NCBI GenBank assembly: GCA_029449245.1
Contig: JANATF010000001.1
Coordinates: forward strand, 4,154,001-4,218,000
Length of the DNA stretch: 64,000 nt
Direction of reading: 5' to 3'
From: Mortierella alpina
Lineage: Eukaryota; Mortierellomycota; Mortierellomycetes; Mortierellales; Mortierellaceae
Both the position numbers and the translations under genes were made by a program. Position 1 is the first letter of the stretch. Every line of letters begins with the position of its first letter. The notes under the pieces were generated by a model, which was not told the DNA's origin, searched no databases, and saw nothing but the letters and a program-made list of their open reading frames with translations. Shown one piece after another: positions 44,822-55,820 of this stretch.

Positions 44822-46627
44822 CTTCGGTGATTATGCTTTAGGGTACTAATGCTGGGAATGCGTTGTTGGATGAAGTGAGCTATGTGGGGTCCCGAGGATG
44901 GGTGGAGGGACTCGGGGGGGATGAGAGAAGGATGGGGGATGTCCTTCAGGAATGGGTATGGAGATGGCCTGTCTTGGTGGGTGGAGTGCAAGGAACGAAG
45001 AGTCAAGGCGGAGGGGGGCCAGCAGGGCGTGTATTTATATGTATTCGATGATGAGTTGATTCGATGCACGCTGTTCATTCGAGGACCTGACAGTAGCCCA
45101 TCGCGCTGAGGGGGTCGAACATCGCAGGAGAACGTGGCGGGAGCGGCGAAACCGAGCAAGTTGGTTTGAGCGGGGCGGAAGGACAGCGAGAGTGAATGGA
45201 GAGCGAGATACAGGCCCATGTGGGCCAGCGATTAGTCGAGCGGGCTGGCGATTGGGAGCCAGCTCCAAGCTGCTGTACGAAGCTGTCTCTGAGTATCAGA
45301 CGCTCGAGAAGAAAGAAAAAACTGTTCCACTGTAGGAGGGGCGGCACGCAAGACAAAAAAGAAACCCACTTTGCCTGCCTCGTAGTCTGCAAAATGCACT
45401 GTAGTTTTAGAATACATTCAGCAAGGCATCTCAGCAAGGCATCTCTGACAAGGCGAGCTGAGCACCCGAGGATCTACACTGGTTACACCGTACCGCGCGT
45501 TTTGTTTTTTCCGACCCAAATATGCTTTAGGGTGAAAAGAAAGTATTTCTTTTTACCAGGCAACGCGAGAAGAAGCGGGCACAACCTCCAGACTACACAG
45601 GAGCGGCGGCCAATGATGTTGCAGGGCTCGCCGAACGTGGTGGCTATGGCGCACACCCTGAGTACGCCCTGCAGACTGAAGGTAAAGTGTCTCATGTACA
45701 CTGTAGCAGGTCTCGTCCAGCATTTCATAAATCACTTGAATCATGTCGAGCAGCTTGACCATCAGCCGTTGAGAAGTCGACTCTCACTTACTGCAAGTAG
45801 CAGCTGCACAGCGCAACTGCACAGTGTTACCGAGCGCGAGCACAAAATAAGAATCTCTTTGGTCGTGTGGGGGGGAAAATCTTTGTTGCGCTGTGCAAGG
45901 ATCATCCTCGCCGATGCGCAAAAGTCAAGCCCACAGGCGCAAACCAGCGAGGTTTGTCTTTCCACGAGCCTCCAACACCATCTTTTCATTGGCCTCTCTA
46001 GGCAAACCCATGCTTGTGCGATCGTGGCACAGATAGAAGATAAAGTGCAGAGCTGAGCGAATCAGAATCCAGATCCGAGGATGCTGCCCTCATTCTCCAC
46101 GGTGTGAGGCCGTCCTTTAGGTTTGGCCAATCAGCATCAAGCCTTGACCACGTTCATAACGCGGCGGGCCTAAACTCTTGGTTGTCCCATGGCCTCAATG
46201 TCCTATCGTGTGATTCCTCTTTGCTCAGACCCGCTTGGATGAATCGTGAGAACCAAACTATTTCTATTGAAAGCATGCAAATATGTTCGCTGGAGCGTCT
46301 AATCTTAAAAGGATAGTCAAGGATCAAAAAAAAGGGGGGGAGCAGGAGAGAGATCGATCTCATTTGTCTCTTCCCGACAGGCCAAACTCAATACGTCCCC
46401 TGGGCAAAAAAGAGTGTGTTCAAAGACTTTCTATTCTGCATGATAGTATATAGATCTTCGAGCTGTGCGCTTCTTTTAATCCACCGATACTAGCAAAAGA
46501 ATATGGTCTATGTGTCCGACAAGTCCTCATCGGGTTGAACTTTTGTATTTATCAAAACACTTTTTTTTTTTTTTTTTTTTTTTTTTGCGCTGGAGAAGTG
46601 ACAAGGTATCATCGTTTTGTTTTTTTT
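44822..46627. other. Intergenic region, 1.8 kb
   Basis: PiT promoter followed by sequence with no recognisable gene. The plus frame 45196-46056 is open for 286 codons, but its composition is irregular, it has no family motif and no clear introns. A 13-bp direct repeat (GCAAGGCATCTC, twice) lies at about 45420-45445. A T26 homopolymer occupies 46561-46586, about 40 bp past the CorA stop. Confidence 0.45.
46561..46586. repeat. T26 homopolymer just downstream of the CorA gene
   Basis: On the CorA coding strand this is A26 about 42 nt after the stop codon. It may be a simple-sequence expansion in the 3' UTR. Confidence 0.9.
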
Positions 46628-49600
46628 TCAGAGAAGATTGATCTTACGAGCCATTAGCAAGAACAAAACTGCAGCGATGAAGATCGCTGTGACGATCCAA
46701 AAGAACCAGGTCAGATCCTCCGACTCCTGGCCAGGTACAGGCACGTTCATGCCCCACAAACCTGTCACCAGGTTCATGGGCAGCACGATACTGCCCATCA
46801 CCGTGAGTTTGGTCAAGACATCATTCGTCTCATTCGAGGCCGAGGTCATCTCGATGTTGATCTGCGCCAGGTAGTTCGAATGGGACCGAGACAAGATCTT
46901 TTCATAATGCGACAGATTTTGCAGCATAGTAATGATATGATCTATTTCGCGGGTAATGGTCAAAGGAATAAAACTTCAGTAGAATGCTGCAAAAAAAAAA
47001 AGCGCGTTATAGCGAAACAGTAATTCAAGACACAAACCTTGAATGTCGCCCATGAACAGCCCAATCTCGCCCATGTTCTTGCGTCCGATGCGTCCTTCGT
47101 ATCGCTTTATCAAGCCCTTGATCACATCTGCTTTCCCTGTCAGTAGACGGAGAAGACTCATGACGCGCTTTCGGCAGTTTCCGATCCTTCGCAGCATGTC
47201 CGACTGCTCCGACTCCTTCAGAATTAGAACCAGTTCATCGATCATATCGACTTCGGTCTCCACCTGGCGGATCAATGGTGCGAATGTATCCACGATGTCG
47301 TCAATAATCGCATAATTGATCCAGTCTGATATGTAGCACAGTGGTGTGGTAGAGACGAAAAAAAAATTGTTAGAAGACTCCTGACACGTCCCGCTTGTGC
47401 AACAACACATTCTTATCGCACATGTTTTTCCTCTTTACCAGGCGTCACTTCCATTCTCTCTTTCAAATGCCGAATCCTTTTCCTGACATTTCGGCAGTGT
47501 GGAACTGGTCTAAAATGGTACTATGGGTTCATATGTGTAATGCCGAAAACAAAATTAGCGGTTTGCAGAAGGCGAACGGTGCCATGTAGCATAGTGCTTA
47601 TCATTGCCTTGATATCACAACTTACCGAGATAATCCCTCCAGGAAACACTAGCGTGTATACACTGAGTGCTTGAAGATAGTTGTGGCTACTTGGGTCCAG
47701 AACAAATGTCCGAAAGCACACAAAATAGTAGTTGAGGAACATTTCGCACTTTTCTCGCCCCTCTTCCATCAAAATGTCCTCTGTTGTAAGCGGGTGGATT
47801 CTAAACACCTGTTGGCAAGAAAAAATAACAACGTGGATCAGCTTTTGCAGTGTGTCCATGGTTGTCCATGTATGCTAGCCTCCTTGCATACCTGGCTAAG
47901 CATCCGGATCTCCTCATCTGTTGGCGCAAGGACATCAAGCCAGAAATATCCAGCCTGTAGCATGTTGGACAAGGTCTGACCCCTAGGGGGAATCTCGCCC
48001 AATGTTTGTGCATGCACCGTGACCGAGGCTGTTGAATACAGAGTAAAGCGGTATGCGTCATCCAGAGGGATCTATTGTGTAATAATGGGTCAGTGGGCGT
48101 AACGCTTCAACTGCCACCATGAGCATCTCGTTTTTTTTCCCAAGGAACTGTTTCACATACCTGGTTTTTGTCCCTTTCACCAAAGAGACTGTAGCTGCGC
48201 TCAGGCATATCGGGAGCTCTCGCTGACATGGTCCCGTAACTCATATCAGGGGCTGCTTTGGAGGATAAGGGTGCACCATTGGTGAATGAGTTTCCCAGGG
48301 CCGTGCCTTTGAGCTTTGACAGGAAGCCACTCGAGGCGCTCTTGGTCCGTTTGCGTGGTTCAAGAGGACTCTTGGTCGCTCCTGCCTCTACATTCGCCAT
48401 CATGGTCTGAGTTTTGATCTGCTCTTGTCGGATATATTCCTCGAGTGCTTCATAGTCGATCTCCAGATTAGTGGACTGAATCGGATAGCACACCTAGAAC
48501 ATGGTTCAACAAAGCCAAGCAATTGCATTAGGATGACAGTTGCAGCTCGCAATCATGCTATCGACTGCTTTTACACTTGACTTTCTCTCTTGGGCTTACA
48601 TCTTCCTCTGCTACAGAGTGCCGCCTGCTCGAAAAGTCATGACTGGTATCAGTCGCATCCTCGTAGTCATAATGATGAGACACGCCTCTATTCTCCATGT
48701 CAAGAACTCGGGTGCCCTTCTTGGCTTGCTTCTGAATGGTTGACAGTCGAGCGTGCAGTGGCACTGGTGAGGGCATCATCATTCGGTGAGAAGGGCCTAC
48801 TGTATCTGCGGCTGTTGGAGACGAAGATGTTCTAGATCCTGGCACAACGTTGTGCATGCGGTCCATCGGAGGGTCGTAGTGTCCGAGCCCGCCAGCAGTG
48901 AGCTGCGGCATGATCAAGGTATCGTGTGTAGGCTCCCTTAGCATCTCTGAGCCGCTTTGATCACTCGGCTGCTGTGACAGTTGAGATCGGGGACGGCTAG
49001 TCTGCGACGAGAAGGAATGCGAGCGCGTCGATAGCGGCGAGTGTCCCTGAGGAGGGGACAGTCGTGAGGAGGAGGATCTTTGCGCCCGCGGACTGGCTGA
49101 GCGCAAGGTTTCTACCATGTTGCTGTCATGATCGTTACGCCGCCGAGACGCAGGACGCACTGTTTGCTGCGACGATGTAAGGTCTACTGCGAGACGTTGC
49201 TGCTGATCTTGGAACTGACGCTGCAATGGTTGATGATCCACGAACGACGCTCCAAACAGTATGGGCGAACTCCCTTCCAAGCTATCAGAGTAGTGGCCTG
49301 CACCGATGGACTGACAGGAAAAGGAGTAGGAGGAGGCTCTGGTGGAGTCGGCGGACAACAGCGGAGCGGTTTCGTGGCTGGGTGACATTCCATGGTGGTG
49401 ATCGTTCTGTTCTTCCTTGTGCCTCCTGCTCTTCCTGCGATGTCGTCCCGAATGAATGGATGTAGAGTCGCTGCCGCGGTGTTCGTCTTGGGCATGGTCA
49501 TAGTCATCCTGAAGACTCAGGATGCTCTTGGACAAATTCGACAGCTCTGAAGCGGTGCGCCGCGACGACGAGCGGCTCCGCGAGAGGTCTGGGATGGGTG

Positions 49601-49652
49601 CAGCGGATGCAGATCCATAGGGTGCATGGGGTCCATTGTCGTTTTGGTTCAT
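46628..49652 (-). CDS. CorA-family Mg2+ transporter, ALR/MNR2 type
   Basis: Seven exons: 49652-48600, 48493-48161, 48071-47892, 47808-47626, 47520-47439, 47325-47038, 46941-46628 (810 aa). The first 460 residues are Ser/Arg/His-rich and disordered. The soluble domain follows: VFRIHPLTTEDILMEEGREK, FVCFRTF, VFPGGIIS then YHFRP and VRKRIRHLKERM. Its long helices lead to two C-terminal membrane segments with the GMN signature (VTGLWGMNVPVPG). The extended N-terminus and HFR-type motif fit fungal ALR1 and vacuolar MNR2. These import Mg2+ across the plasma membrane or release it from the vacuole; which applies here is not decidable. Divergent from eL22. Confidence 0.92.
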
Positions 49653-50321
49653 GGCCCTTTGCCTGCAAACGCTGTTAAGTTAGTGCGGGAGAGGTGCTGA
49701 CCGTGGGGAATCTTGGTTCAAGACGAGGTGTGGTAGTCGGCTGAGAAGCAATGCGGGAATATTTAGCGAGGTTGTCTGTGCTGTGCAAAGATGCGAGGTG
49801 CAGGAGAGCAGCGTGACAGCAGGAGAGGCAAGGAGTGGACAGAGTAGAGTACAGTCAAGTCGCACAGCTGGACCAAGGGCAGGTTACCAAGGACAGACCA
49901 AGGACAGAGCACAAGGACAGACCAAGGATAGGACACCAAGGACAGACCAAGGAGGCAACAGGGAAAGGGCGCCAAAGCAACCAAAAAAAAGAGAGCCCGG
50001 TGGTGGTGGAGGTGGTGCCAAAGGAATGGAGCAGTGTACTGGTAGCATGCAAGTCGGCGACAAAGAAGAGGCACACTGCACCGAATCAAAGGTATGATAT
50101 GTTGGCTAACGGACAGTGCCCTTATGTGCGCCAGAGAATACCGGTCTACATGCACGTGCACCTGTGTTCTTTTGGGGGCCACATAAGGCGCTCCCCACTG
50201 CCTTTTTCAATCCGCTGTTAAGGGCCTCACGATGGATTGACGAGAAAAAAAAACAATTCAAAAGTGGTCTGCAAGCAGGCAAAGTCTCGATTCTTTCTCT
50301 CTCACTTCTCCGATTTCAGAA
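49653..50321. promoter_or_regulatory. Divergent promoter region CorA / eL22
   Basis: 669 bp. The CorA-proximal half contains a 12-bp-type minisatellite. The eL22-proximal part has an A8 run and a CT-rich initiator-like stretch (about 50290-50320) right before the ATG, as is common for ribosomal protein genes. Confidence 0.5.
49872..49954. repeat. Degenerate ACCAAGGACAG minisatellite
   Basis: About seven imperfect copies of ACCAAGGACAGA or close variants, between the CorA and eL22 start codons. Confidence 0.8.
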
Positions 50322-50925
50322 ATGGCTCCCACTGTGAGTGACCCATGCCGCATGCCTGTCGCCTGTTCTGGATCCAACCTCAGAGACAACAAGGACGGAC
50401 ATAAGGACCTCTATGTGGACTATGGACGTTGAAACAGGATTGGAGAATCGAATCTCGGAATGTTCATTCATCGTCGACCCATTCAACATTAGGATATTTC
50501 AACATTCAGCATCCCGCCTCTTGAGAACTCTGTTGCTGACCCCTCGACTCTTTTCTCCCTTCTGGATTCAATAGAAGGCTAGCAAGAAGGTCACCTACAA
50601 GTTCACCATCGACTGCTCCGGTCCCGCCGGTGACAAGATCTTTGATGCCGCTGCTTTCGAGAAGTTCCTTCACGATCGCATCAAGATCGAGGGCCGCACC
50701 GGTGGTCTCGCCGACAAGGTGACCATTGTCCGTGGTGATGATGCCAAGATCACCGTCACCGCTAACCAGGAGTTCTCCAAGCGTTACCTCAAGTACCTTA
50801 CCAAGAAGTTCCTCAAGAAGCACCAGCTCCGCGACTGGCTCCGTGTCATTGCCTCGGACAAGGGCACCTACGAGCTCCGTTACTTCAACATCGCCAACCA
50901 GGACGATGAGGAGGATGAGGAATAA
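50322..50925 (+). CDS. RPL22: Ribosomal protein eL22
   Basis: Exon 1 (50322-50333) encodes only MAPT; after a 241-bp intron exon 2 (50575-50925) completes 120 aa. The sequence shows [21 protein letters not shown], the RNA-binding strand region ([15 protein letters not shown]), [20 protein letters not shown] and an acidic DDEEDEE tail. All are standard eL22 features at the family's usual length. It is a structural protein of the 60S subunit. A first intron placed a few codons after ATG is typical of fungal ribosomal protein genes and may carry regulatory sequence. Confidence 0.96.
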
Positions 50926-52478
50926 GCTGTTTTCTTTTCTTGAGCCTTTTTTGAAAAGAAAAAAACAGACTTTATGTTTGGCAGCTGGGAGTTCTCCTTT
51001 TTGTCGCTTCATATCATTTGTCACTTGAATAAACAGGAGATGATCAATTGCCACATAACCCCTTCCTACATAAACATACCAAGGCGAGATGAAGACGAGC
51101 CTGCGCCAGTCGCAAATCACAACTTCTGAAGACTTTATCAATACTGTGCAAGCAAGGATCATTTGGAACATGGAAGGACACGTTTTCTCATTACCATGGA
51201 TACATATCGTGGAAGCCATGTTGCCGTCGTGCGTTCACCTTCACGTTTCTGGTCAAGTCTATCAGAGTCTGTTCAGGATTGTCGTCCAGAAAGTCGTTGT
51301 GTTGCCATCGCTGGGATCGATCAGGAACACAGAGCTGAAGTATGGATCTCGGGATTATGAACCCCCCATCAGAACCTCGGCAAGCACTGTTTTCTGCACA
51401 GCTCATTGCAATCTCGAGGCGGAGGAGAAGGAAGGATGCTGTTCAAGGATCAGAGGCAAGAAGGATGATCCATCAGAAGCCAAACGTTATTTGTCATGGG
51501 GAAGCTATGATTGATCGTTTTTCTCGGATTCAAGAGTCAGAGAGAGTCGAGGCGGCCAGCAGTGCTCAGGAACCAGCATCTTGCCACTCGAATCGTCAAT
51601 ATGGAGGATGAAGGATGGAGGATTGCCTGATCAGGAACGGATCTCTACGTGATTGTAGCAGATGAGTGTGATCATGCTGGATTCCAAATTAGCGTCATCG
51701 TCAGAGCCGGATCATCTGGAAAAATCGGCACACTTTACATCTGGTCAAGATCGAGGATCCACTGGATCAAGTTGCATTTTGTTGCTGAAGGGCTGAGAAT
51801 GATGATGGTCGTCGAGGACACCTGCGGCGATGAGTGTGTCAGTCAGTCTGCAGATGAAATGACCGCCAACAAGCAGACGCTGCAGGAAGGCAACCAACCC
51901 TACCCCACTGCATCATTGAGAAGCACAGCGGATAGGGGAACCCGGCATGGTAAAAGCACCAGGGACAGGGCGCATCTCTGTGAGGAGACCGGCAGTGGAC
52001 CCGCTGCTACAGTATCACCCTACAAGCTGCCCAGCCGGACATGATCTATGTAGTCCAAGAAGCCTGATCTATATAGTCCTAAAAACCGAGCTCGCGTGCA
52101 TAGGTGTGCTGAGTAATAAATGGCCATGGCCATCGTGCTTGACGAAAGACCTCGGATGTGTGCAGGCCCTGTATATCCCCATGTGCACTCCTTGCCTTCG
52201 GCAGGGCCCTTGGATTCTCTTGCACAGAAGAGACTCGAGACTCGAGCACCGCAATGGCATGAAAAGCCACCTGCCTGGGAGCTTGTTCTTCGTGTGCGTC
52301 TCCAGCGCGCACTTTTTCTTTCAGTCTCTCCCTGTGCTGTCCAGCGTGCAACCAACTCTGCGGCCGTGCTCTCATTCCCATCTCGACTCGTTCTCTCTTC
52401 TGTCCTTCCGTCATCATCCCAGGCAGCATCCCCATCCGCCGTCCTCCCTCCGCATCAGTCATAGAGCTAACAGCGCCC
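50926..52478. other. Intergenic region, 1.55 kb
   Basis: eL22 3' UTR, then DNA with no supported gene. Frames of about 100-210 codons (for example 51947-52588 on +) overlap the next gene's promoter and have no recognisable motif. GGATCA/GATCC-like words recur between 51150 and 51800, and TGATCTATRTAGTCC occurs twice near 52042-52079. Confidence 0.4.
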
Positions 52479-53948
52479 ATGGACGCGACGAAGCAGCAGC
52501 AGCACCTCCAGGGCAACTCCATCCGCGAGGAGGACGACTCGCAGACCATGGACAACTCCCCGCCTGCTTGGGCCTCTGGCTCCCCTGAATCAAAAGCACA
52601 GGACCTGGCTCCCCCAGCAACATATGACCCATCTTCCTTCTCCGCGCCTCTCAACGCCATGCCGACATTCAAACCACGCAAGTCCAACAGAATCTCTGTT
52701 TTGGCTTACAACCCTGATGGCGCCCCAGCAGCGACCTCCTCAGAGACACCCAGTAGCGCAACCGAGGCTGGAAGGGCGTCTCCCTCACTTCCAGCGCCTC
52801 ACGCTATCGGAGGAGGACCTCCTGGCCTCTTTGGGTCCTCCAGACCCGGGGGTCTAGCAACCCCGTCCCCGCCACCAGGAGGCCCGTCGGGCATTAGACT
52901 CCCACCCCCTCCAATGAAGAACGCTGGAAGTGCTGCTGCGCCAGTGCCGTATACCAAGGGAGATTTCAGAACAGCCGAGATAGTGAACCACTGGAACGAT
53001 CCTCCTACCCAGGTATATACATTGAATAGGCAGTGGGCTGGGTCCAGATGGCTATTGGGTGATATGCCTCGCCTCTGCGTAGACCAATCTACTAACTCTT
53101 TCTTTTTGTTTGCATTCTAAACAGATTTTTGAGAAAAAGACGCAAACGGATGGAGCGGCAGCACACGATTTTGGACCCACAAAGGAGATCTTGAACAAGA
53201 TCATCAAGGAGTGCTCAGAAAACGTTCCTGTAAGTCGTCTTGACAGGAAGGACAGTGCAACTGTGGATTCGAAACGCAGACAAGGAAAAGCAAGTGTGAA
53301 GGGGCGGTTTGAGGAAATAACCTGGCATGGCCAGTCACCAAACGACGTTTATGCAGACACACGATTGTCCGGACCACGTTGCGAACCATAAGCTATGACC
53401 TCTTCTGTTTATCTCCGCGGAGGAAGGCTGACGGTTTTGTTGATTCTGCACATGGGTTGATCGGGATATAAGCATCAAGCGCATACTGTGTATCTACAGG
53501 CTGTGAACAAGGATGGCATCGATCTGACACTCTTTCGACTCAATATAGGCATCACAAAAACGTATGTTTGAGGACACAATGAAGAGGCTCCAGTCACTGC
53601 AGGAACAGATGGACAATGGAACTGTCAAGGATCGGATTATCGCACCTCTTGGAGACATGATCCAAGGTAATCTTCAACTTGAAGCTCTAAAAAAGCATGC
53701 ACGCATGGAACATTCGTACATACATGAAACGCCAGGCACAGTACAGCAACGCGAAAACCGTATTGACATTTTGTCCCTTTTGACGGCAACACTTATATGC
53801 GACTACAGCACTCTCAACAAGATCCTTGACACAATGCCATGCTATTCATGCAAAGCTGATGCAGACAGAGTTTGACAGCGAGGGCAAGTGGCTCCTAGGC
53901 TTCAAACGATTGATTGATCTTTACGCGTCACTGCCCGCATCAAGCTGA
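52479..53948 (+). CDS. SRA1-domain protein (steroid receptor RNA activator protein-like)
   Basis: Four exons: 52479-53012, 53125-53229, 53549-53666, 53809-53948 (298 aa). The N-terminal 150 residues are Pro/Ser/Gly-rich. The family motif WNDPP follows (EIVNHWNDPPTQIFEKK). The C-terminal five-helix SRA1 domain reads KRMFEDTMKRLQSLQEQMDN, KDRIIAPLGDMIQ and KWLLGFKRLIDLYASLP, the last matching animal WMVGVKRLIAE. The same domain ends Sec31, but there is no WD40 region here, so this is the free-standing SRA1 type. In animals SRA1 links to nuclear receptors and RNA; its role in fungi is unknown. Confidence 0.78.
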
Positions 53949-55200
53949 GTTTGAGGGAGTGATAAAGGGACCATCTCCTGACACACTAAGCGGCAAGCGA
54001 AGGCTGCGGTGGTGAAACGCCATACTCTCCTACGGACCCATCTCGCACAGTAGGTGTAAGGGCATGCTAGTGGTGAAAGATATACATAGCTAATAATAAC
54101 ATGGCCTGCTAAATCGAGAACAGTGGACAGAACTATGCTTGAGAGTCGTAGACAAATGGAGATGTGGGCGACGGACGATGCATAGTTGCTCTGGAACATA
54201 TGTGTCCATGCTGAAGCATATCCCGTCGCCCCTTCTCCTTCTCGGTCCCCTTCTTCTGATTTCTCGTTGCGTGCAGTACATGCACATGGTAGGCAGGTGC
54301 GTGTGCTTGGGAAAAAGGGTTTCAAAGATCTTCTTGTGGGCTTTCTGATCTTTTATATTTTGTGTTTGCCGTTGAGCACGGTAGGACGCACCATTGTCTT
54401 GGCGCTGCTCCTCATTTCGGTTGCAGGGTACGGACTTTTCGAGTGTCCTGGGGTCTGGACACGGCACCTCTGTTCGGTTCTCTCGCTCTGTGTGTACTAA
54501 GTAGGCTATTCAATCGCTGGGCGCCTGTATTCCAACCAGTGTGTCCTGCGTTGAGTGTCATTGTTCTCGCTTGGCTCATGCGCTCATGCGATTCAGGGGA
54601 CGTGTATGGTCAAGAAGTCTGCAGTCTGCAAGTGTGCGGCAAATTGGATATGAGCGCGGGGGAGGGGCAGCAGCAAGAGGCAAAGCGTTGCAAGATGAGT
54701 GCGTTGTTGGCAGATTTGGCAGGGAAGAAAGAGATATTCAGATATAGGGTGATAATAAGGTGGGGAGTACATGTGTGTGTATGCCCCCCTGGCTTCTCGT
54801 CTCTTCTCCCACACCACTCAACGCACCCCATCCCACTGTCCGCTTTTTTCTTTTCTTTCCCGATTGTCCTCTTGTTGTTCTTCCTGCTTCCTTCCTCAAT
54901 CCCCTGTTCTCTTCTCTCCTTCCTACTCTCCTTCCTACCCTTTCTCTTTCTATCTCACTCTCTCTCTCACTCACTCTCTCACTTATCACACTCGCACACA
55001 CGCACACATACACACACACACACACACTCTCTCTCTCTCTCCCTGTCTCCCTCCTTCTCTTTCAACGGCGTCTCTCTCTTTGCTCTCTCTGGTCGACAGC
55101 CACTCCTCCACTCCTTTTTCTTTACTGTCCGTTTTGTACTGTATTTAGACGTCCTTCAAGCTCATAAGACCTTATCCTTTTTCACTCTATTCTTTGGGCT
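53949..55200. other. Intergenic region, 1.25 kb, with CT/CA microsatellites
   Basis: 3' flank of the SRA1 gene and promoter of the polyQ kinase. From about 54790 it is strongly pyrimidine-rich, with a CTCACTCTCT stretch (54953-54987) and (CA)n/(CT)n near 54994-55040. Frames that cross it are low complexity. Confidence 0.5.
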
Positions 55201-55776
55201 ATGGCTTCGCTTCATCCGGGGAACTACCCTTACAATGGCTACAATGCTGCCAGAACCATGGACATGGAACCCATGCCCGAGCTCACGCACTCGCATTCAG
55301 TCATGTCCACCAGCACCGACAACATGGACCTTGACAGTCGACCGCTCGAGGACCACCAGGTTCGCATCCAGCAGTATGGCCTCGAACTCCAAGCAGATCA
55401 GCTCCAGAGGCAACAGCAGCAGCGTGTCGCTGAGCAGCGACTGAAAGAACAGCAGCAGTATCAGTACCAGTACCAGCAACAGCAGCAGCAGCAAAGGCAG
55501 CAGCAAGAGCGTGAGCAGTATCAATACCAGAATGCTCATTACCAACATCAGCAACAGTACCAGCAACATCACCAGCAACAACAGCAGCAAGTGATTTCAC
55601 CGTATTCGGCTCAGACACAAAAGCAGCAGGAGCAGCTTTACCATCAGCAATTTCAACAACAACAACAGCAACAACAACAGCAACAGCAGCAACAGCAGCA
55701 ACAGCAACAACAACAGCAACAGCAACAACAGCAACAGCAACAACAGCAACAGCAACAGCAACAACAGCAACAGCAA

Positions 55777-55820
<44 letters not shown>

